Shown here: positions 59,190-64,000 of the stretch, piece after piece
How positions within the stretch are numbered: position 1 is the stretch's first letter
Layout of the letters: the number at the start of each line of letters is the position of its first letter
Assembly: GCA_019454045.1 (NCBI GenBank)
Contig: SKCR01047753.1
Location: 62,001-126,000 of the forward strand
Origin: Zanthoxylum bungeanum
Taxonomy: Eukaryota; Streptophyta; Magnoliopsida; Sapindales; Rutaceae
Reading direction: 5' to 3'
DNA: 64,000 nt
The notes under the pieces: model-generated
What the model was told of the DNA's origin: nothing
Databases searched by the model: none
What the model saw: only the letters and a program-made list of their open reading frames with translations
Made by a program: the position numbers and the translations under genes

Positions 59190-61105
59190 GAGATTGCCCC
59201 AAGTCACATGAATCTAAACAGCTGGAGGATACTGGCCGGCCTATAGTGATATGGCATTGAGTCGGAATGGGAGACCCGACCTTTGAGGAACTGCGGAGGC
59301 TGTACCGACTGAACGCTAACCCGAAATAGTACAACGGTTGGTACTACCTTTCTGCACATAATGGGGTCCCTCCACTTATCTCCGATCTTCCAACCACAAA
59401 CAAAAATTTTAAAGAAAAATGGTTCTGGGCCACAGGCCCCTGGGGGCAAAGCCAATCGGTCGATGTTGAGCCTGTTGTAGTCCCCAATACCTTCTCGGAT
59501 GGAGGTAAGGGCCCGACCTCCGCTCATTACTTTTACTGATTTCAACAAAATTGCTAACTTCTGAACCTCTTTCAGCTTGTTGGGGTGATCTCCCCAAAGT
59601 TAGTCACCAAGTCCGAGTTAGAATAACGATAGCCGCATAATTCACAGGCCAATACAATGACATCATCAATTCCTCTTCATTTGCCTACTCGAGCCTTAGC
59701 CTGAGCACTCCACCACCCCCATCGAGGCGGCTTGGTAGATTCTACCAGACCCACTAACACGTTGTTTGTAGCCTTGGTTTCTTTTCTCTTGCTTTTGCCT
59801 TTTTCATACTCTAACTGTTTTTTCTGTCTTTGTTTCTTGCAGGAATGTCAAGCTCCAGGACGCCCAAGGCACGAGTCTAAGCACTATTGCAGCGGGCCGG
59901 AAGGGGCAGATCCAGTAGTGCACGAGGATGTGTTACTACTTCGGTTCCACCCGAGGCTAAACGAAAACATGTGCCGACTATAGCACCAGTCGGGTCCTCC
60001 CGAGCTGCACTAGCCATCACTGCCCTGGCTCATTCGATTCAAACTTTCGGTACTCCTCCCCGACCATCCAGAAAATGTTGTCTCCTGATTGGGAGTGACG
60101 AACCCGAGGAGATTAAAACACCTCCGGCAAAAAAGACTGCGGCTCAAAAGGGAAAAGTCATTATCGGGGCCCCTGCACAGCCTAAGAAAAATATTCTGCT
60201 GCTCGCGGTAGACAATGTTTCGAGGGGGTTAGGGATGTTGTGGCCCACTTTGTCCCCTCCATCAACTAAATGGTCAAGTCTGTGCCCTTGGAACAGGCAC
60301 ACACTTACGAAGATATTTCATTCGAGGAGATGATTGAGAGAACAAGCGACTTTCAACAAGAGGTGACTGATCTCCCCCTTTTTTAATTCGAATTTTCTTA
60401 CTTGGCCGAATTAACCCTTTTAGAGGAAATTCAGGCAAAAAATCAGCAGCTCGAGTCGGAGAATCAAAGCCTGATGAAATCTAAGGCCGACGCAAGATCC
60501 ATGGCTGACTCCCTCCGTAGGGCCTCGACATTTACCAAGAAGGAGATGGATGATGTAAGGACCGAAGTTGGTCGCCTGAGTGAAGAGGTCAGGTCCCTGA
60601 AGTGGCTGACTTCTTCGGCCGAATCAAACTTGAAGAAATGATAAGGCAGCGAGACAAAGCTACCAATGATTTGAGGGCAATTGAGGCCGAACGATTTACC
60701 GAGCTAGCAGATACCCGGGAGAAGGGTAAACTCGAGGGGTTGGAAGAGTGTATGGATATATTCGGGAAGATCCTGCATGTCATGGATCTGGAAGTGGTTC
60801 TCACCCTTGCTAAGCTGTGCATGGGAGATATAACTGAGGATGACGCCTTAGGCCTGATTTTCCCCGACCCCGAGCACATCTAATATCCTGACCCAATATC
60901 CATGGTGCCTCCAATTGCTGGGGACCCCGGCCCGTTAACTTCCGTTGAACTGTCTGAGGGAGCCCATGACCCCTCTTCTATTCTCGATCTTACTATTCCA
61001 ACTACCAAGCCCCGAATCTCGCTGCTAAACCCGTGACTCATGCAACCGGTCATGAGCCTGAAGCCTCCGTTACTGAGCCCGAATCTCCTGCTGCATAGTT
61101 TTTTT
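59190..61105 (+). pseudogene. Broken ORF of a gypsy-associated plant protein (gypsy-type transposon N-terminal-like, coiled-coil C-terminus)
   Basis: Plus-strand remains of a protein often found with plant gypsy elements. The first part (about 59275-59504) reads FEELRRLYRLNANPK, a stop, then YNGWYYLSAHNG and FKEKWFWATGPWG, similar to the plant gypsy-type transposon domain. Two intron-like gaps follow: GTAAGG (59505) to TTTCAG (59575) with a CTAAC branch-like site, and GTAGAT (59735) to CTTGCAG (59842). A basic segment from 59845 has a stop at codon 12. A frameshift lies near 60235. A coiled coil (LLEEIQAKNQQLESENQ) is at 60402-60600, with another shift near 60600, and the end reads MDLEVVLTLAKLCMGD...DPEHI, stopping at 60883. 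Stops and shifts make it non-functional. The exact family is uncertain. Confidence 0.6.
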
Positions 61106-61755
61106 TTTACTTTTGTCATTATTTTGTTGGGGGGACCCTGAGGGGGCCTTATGTAAAAAAAATGTATTCTAATGAATGACTTCTGCCTTCGCTTGTTTTT
61201 CTTTTTCTTGCTAAGTTCGCATCTGACAGGTCCTCGAGGCCTGGTTGTTTTGTCCATCACTAAGCCACTTTTTCAGAATTCAATTCATTCATTCCCCTAA
61301 GGGATCATACCATGTGCAACTCATGACATCCGAGATCAAGGCTTGTTCCTCTCAAGAGTGCCTAGTAGACTGTGTTCTTTAAAAAATTATGGTCCTTCAA
61401 CATTCGACCATTCAAACAAGAACGAAAATATCTCGATGGGACGTAACGAGACCCCGAATCTTTGACAAACATTTGGCCACAATGGAATGTTCCCTTCTTG
61501 TGCCAATCAGCACTTGGCTATAGGGGATATACCCAGAAAAACATGATGAGGTCTTGGTGGGACACAACCCGACCCCGAGCCATAATAATGAATATTTGTC
61601 CACAAAGGAAAGTTCCCTCCTTGTGTCAAACATATCGGGCCTCGGCGGAACGACTGCAACTTTGGGCCATCACGATAGATCAAGACTTAACCGCGAGGGG
61701 ATGTGCCCAAAGACAAAAAAGGGCCATCAATCTCCAGTGCTTTATTGAGGCTAGT
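61106..61755 (+). mobile_element. Gypsy-associated non-coding region with about 120-bp tandem repeat
   Basis: It follows the broken ORF. Two related units start near 61431 (TCTCGATGGGACGTAAC) and 61551 (GTCTTGGTGGGACACAAC), each with ACCCCGA, a CCACAAWGGAAWGTTCCC-like stretch and CTTGTG. The longer frames here overlap the repeat on both strands and have no domain. Confidence 0.5.
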
Positions 61756-62364
61756 TGTGGGAACACAGGAACTGGGCGACGCATGCTGTCCCGAGCTCGC
61801 GGCCCGGTCGGGAGTACGGAGTAGCCACGGGGGACTAAACCGGAGAATAATGGAGTGGCCACCCGGTGTGAGTCGGGAAAATGAGATTTAAGGCCGCACT
61901 CACCCCTCGCAAGGGAAGACCTTAAACCGTTGGGTTCGGAATGGTCTCTTACTTATGCCACTTATAATGAAAGGATTTATACGATAATTTAATCAGGCTT
62001 AAGTAACACTTATTTCTAAGAATATCATGTTTCTAAATCCACATACATACATGAACAAGTTCATCTAAATTTATATGTAACACATATTCGAATTTGCATA
62101 CAGCCTATTTGCATGTAATCTATGTCTCAATTTGCATACATAAGGTTTATCATACGGTAAGCATACAAGTTAATGAACGCATTGGTGGACACAGAAGCGC
62201 AAACAAATAGCATTCTTACTAGCATGCATATTAAGAAAAGATATTTAAGCGCATAACAGAAATAGACAACTAGAGAGGTAATACAAATGCATAACGTAAA
62301 AAAGGGGAACTATGTGCTAAGATGGACATGTCGTAATGTGATGCAAGAGGATCTGTTTACCGTG

Positions 62365-62635
62365 GGCGTTCGTGCAGCATTCGTAGACGCGTTCGAATGG
62401 TAAACAGAAGGTTCTCGTTCGAGTAGCGTTCGTAAACGCGTTCGAACGGAAATGAAACAGAATGCTCACGTTCGTATGGCGTTTGTGAACGCGTTCGAAT
62501 GGAAATGAAACAGAATACTCACGTTCGTATGGCGTTTGTGAACGCGTTCGAACAGAAATGAGACCTGATGCATGATAAGGCAAAATACATGCGCGTTCGA
62601 GTTGCGTTCGTAAACGTGTTCGAACGGGAACAGAC
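62365..62635 (+). repeat. CGTTCGAACG-type tandem array
   Basis: About five units of 50-75 bp with GTTCGTATGGCGTTTGTG and AACGCGTTCGAA cores. Equivalent to 13777-14035. Confidence 0.85.
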
Positions 62636-62687
62636 CTGATGTATGAAATGGGACGCAATACATAAATGGCGAATAGTACAATGCGAG

Positions 62688-63160
62688 GCGCGGCGAAGCA
62701 TCGTGGTAAAGGATTTTAACCTCTTCAATTAGAGGACCTCTCATCACACTTACTAAGCCCATGCGCTCGATCGCATCATGCATACAAACATAAATACAAT
62801 CATATCAAACTAAGTATGCCCGATTGGGCATATCTTACATCCAACCGAACACACATCAACCGGCGCGGCAAAGCATCGTGGTAAAGGGCTTTAACCCTTC
62901 CACATAGGGGATCTTTCATTCCACTTACTAAGCCCATGCTCTCGATCGCATCATGCATACAAACATAAAGACAATCATATCAAACTAAGTATGCCCGATT
63001 GAACACATCTTACATCCAACCGAACACACATCAACCGGCGCGGCAAAGCATCATGGTAAATGGCTTTAACCCCTCCCTATAGGGGATCTTTCATTCCACT
63101 TACTAAGCCCATGCGCTTGATTGAACCATGCATAAATAAGCAACATGCAGAATTCAAGTG
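62688..63160 (+). repeat. Three-unit tandem repeat, period 175 bp
   Basis: Units start at 62688, 62863 and 63038 with GCGCGGCRAAGCAT. Spacings are 175 and 175 bp. It contains GGTAAAGGRTTTTAACC and ACTTACTAAGCCCATG as in the 14131 array. Confidence 0.88.
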
Positions 63161-64000
63161 ATGAAAAATAAATAAACCAAAGCAACACAAAACAAAAGAG
63201 GGTGCCGTTTACTCAAGCGGTACATGGAGTTGTGTCCCGAGTACAGATCATATTACAGTCCATTCGGAATCGGCTATGAAATTTATGTCCGGGTTTCCAT
63301 CCGATATACCGCGAGAGTTGACACATCTCTCATTTTATTTCACAGCCACAACATACAACATCTCATAATTCATGCATATTTATCTACTCAAGGGCCACAA
63401 CATGCATTTCAACATGAAAATCACGCAAGCAATATTTAATAAATAGTACAAAAAAAGCGAGTGTGAAAGATACCCTGAGGTCTAACCTTTTTGCCAACTT
63501 TCAGGCTTGCGTTTCACGGACGTCGGAAGGGTACAGCTCCTCAACTTCTCTGGTTCACTGGTTTAGCGTCCTAGCTCACTGCTTTGCTGTTTTGCTTGCG
63601 GTTTGAACTCCGTTCTGCTCCTGTTCGGCCTATGTTTTGCTGCTCACCATTCAGGCCACCTGTTTTGACGTTTCAACGGACTGTTCCAAGTTTTTTGTGG
63701 GTTTTTAGTGCAGTCCTGTGTGATTATTTTAAGGATTCTGAATGCAGTTTTTATGTTACTGTTTTTAAGGTTTTTAGGGAATGTTTTAAGAGGATTTTGC
63801 TGCTGTTTTCGGGGGGAAATTGGCTGCTGTTTTGGGGTACTTTAGCGGCTGTTTGGAGCGTGTTTGGGCTGCCGTTTGGGGGTATATTTTTCGGTGATGT
63901 GTGGAGGCTTAGGGGGCTGCTATTTTCGGTTATGGAGTGGAGGAGATTTGTGAGGTTTATGGACGTGTAGGGCTGATCGGTTTGTGAAGGTGCTTTTAAA

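Larger units (their letters stand above)
61756..64000 (+). mobile_element. Family C LTR-like unit, 5' part (cut by window end)
   Basis: It begins TGTGGGAACACAGGAACTGGG, matching 12992 onward, and is preceded by CTAGT, which would be its TSD. The order of parts equals the complete copy: GC-rich head, AT-rich section, CGTTCGAACG array, 175-bp triplet, CAAGCGGTACATGG block at about 63210, and CTGTTTTGCTG block from 63590. It is clearly diverged from the 12992 copy, so not a recent duplicate. The 128-codon frame at the right edge lies in the low-complexity block and is not taken as a gene. Confidence 0.85.

Noticed and set aside
59204..59548. 114-codon minus frame
   Set aside because: It is a shadow of the plus-strand gypsy ORF, which carries the recognisable WYYLSAHNG and WFWATGPWG motifs.

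Overview
This is nuclear DNA of a flowering plant, probably a eudicot with a large repeat-rich genome. Every supportable feature is a transposable element or a fragment of one: long LTRs bounded by TG...CA, 5-bp target-site duplications (TSDs), primer-binding sites (PBS) matching initiator tRNA-Met or tRNA-Asp, and decayed copia- and gypsy-type reading frames. I see no intact host gene. Most open frames are short, start with TTG/GTG, and lie inside LTRs. The species cannot be read from the sequence.

Four kinds of repeat explain most of it. Family A is a non-coding LTR retrotransposon with LTRs of about 2.1-2.6 kb starting TGTTGGGGTTGGTGCTC, a PBS TGGTATCAGAGC, an internal region of about 4.2 kb without an ORF, and a PPT containing AGTGGGAGAAAT. 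It resembles a LARD (large retrotransposon derivative). The best copy is 34525-43939 with TSD AGAAT. A minus-strand copy (11026-25195), a tandem LTR-internal-LTR-internal copy (8169-55363) and a subfamily seen as solo LTRs (52777-55174, 56888-59189) are also present. Family C is an LTR-like unit of about 2.8 kb (12992-15805 complete; partial at both window edges) holding CGTTCGAACG-rich repeats and a 3 x 175-bp array. Copia elements include one 9.3-kb element on the minus strand (30956-49677) with a broken gag-pol, plus two solo LTRs. Gypsy remnants comprise an Athila/Tat-like piece with tRNA-Asp PBS (5907-8168 and 55364-56887) and a broken gypsy-type ORF (59190-61105).

Layout: 1-4251, end of a family-A element carrying a family-C insertion. 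4252-5906, poorly classified repeats. 5907-8168, gypsy remnant with a full-length tRNA-Asp copy. 8169-55363, the family-A tandem, which holds the minus-strand A element (itself hit by family C and a copia solo LTR), a copia solo LTR, the copia element (itself hit by the full-length A element) and an A-subfamily solo LTR. 55364-56887, gypsy remnant with a second, inverted tRNA-Asp copy. 56888-59189, A-subfamily solo LTR. 59190-61755, gypsy ORF pseudogene and tandem repeats. 61756-64000, family C running off the window.

Functionally the window records retrotransposon parasitism. The coding-less A family shares PBS and PPT type with the copia element, suggesting a copia-type partner supplied its proteins. 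The most unusual points are complete tRNA-Asp copies with CCA fused to gypsy LTR ends, conserved hairpins and a conserved GTAAGT in family-A LTRs, and repeat arrays embedded in LTRs.
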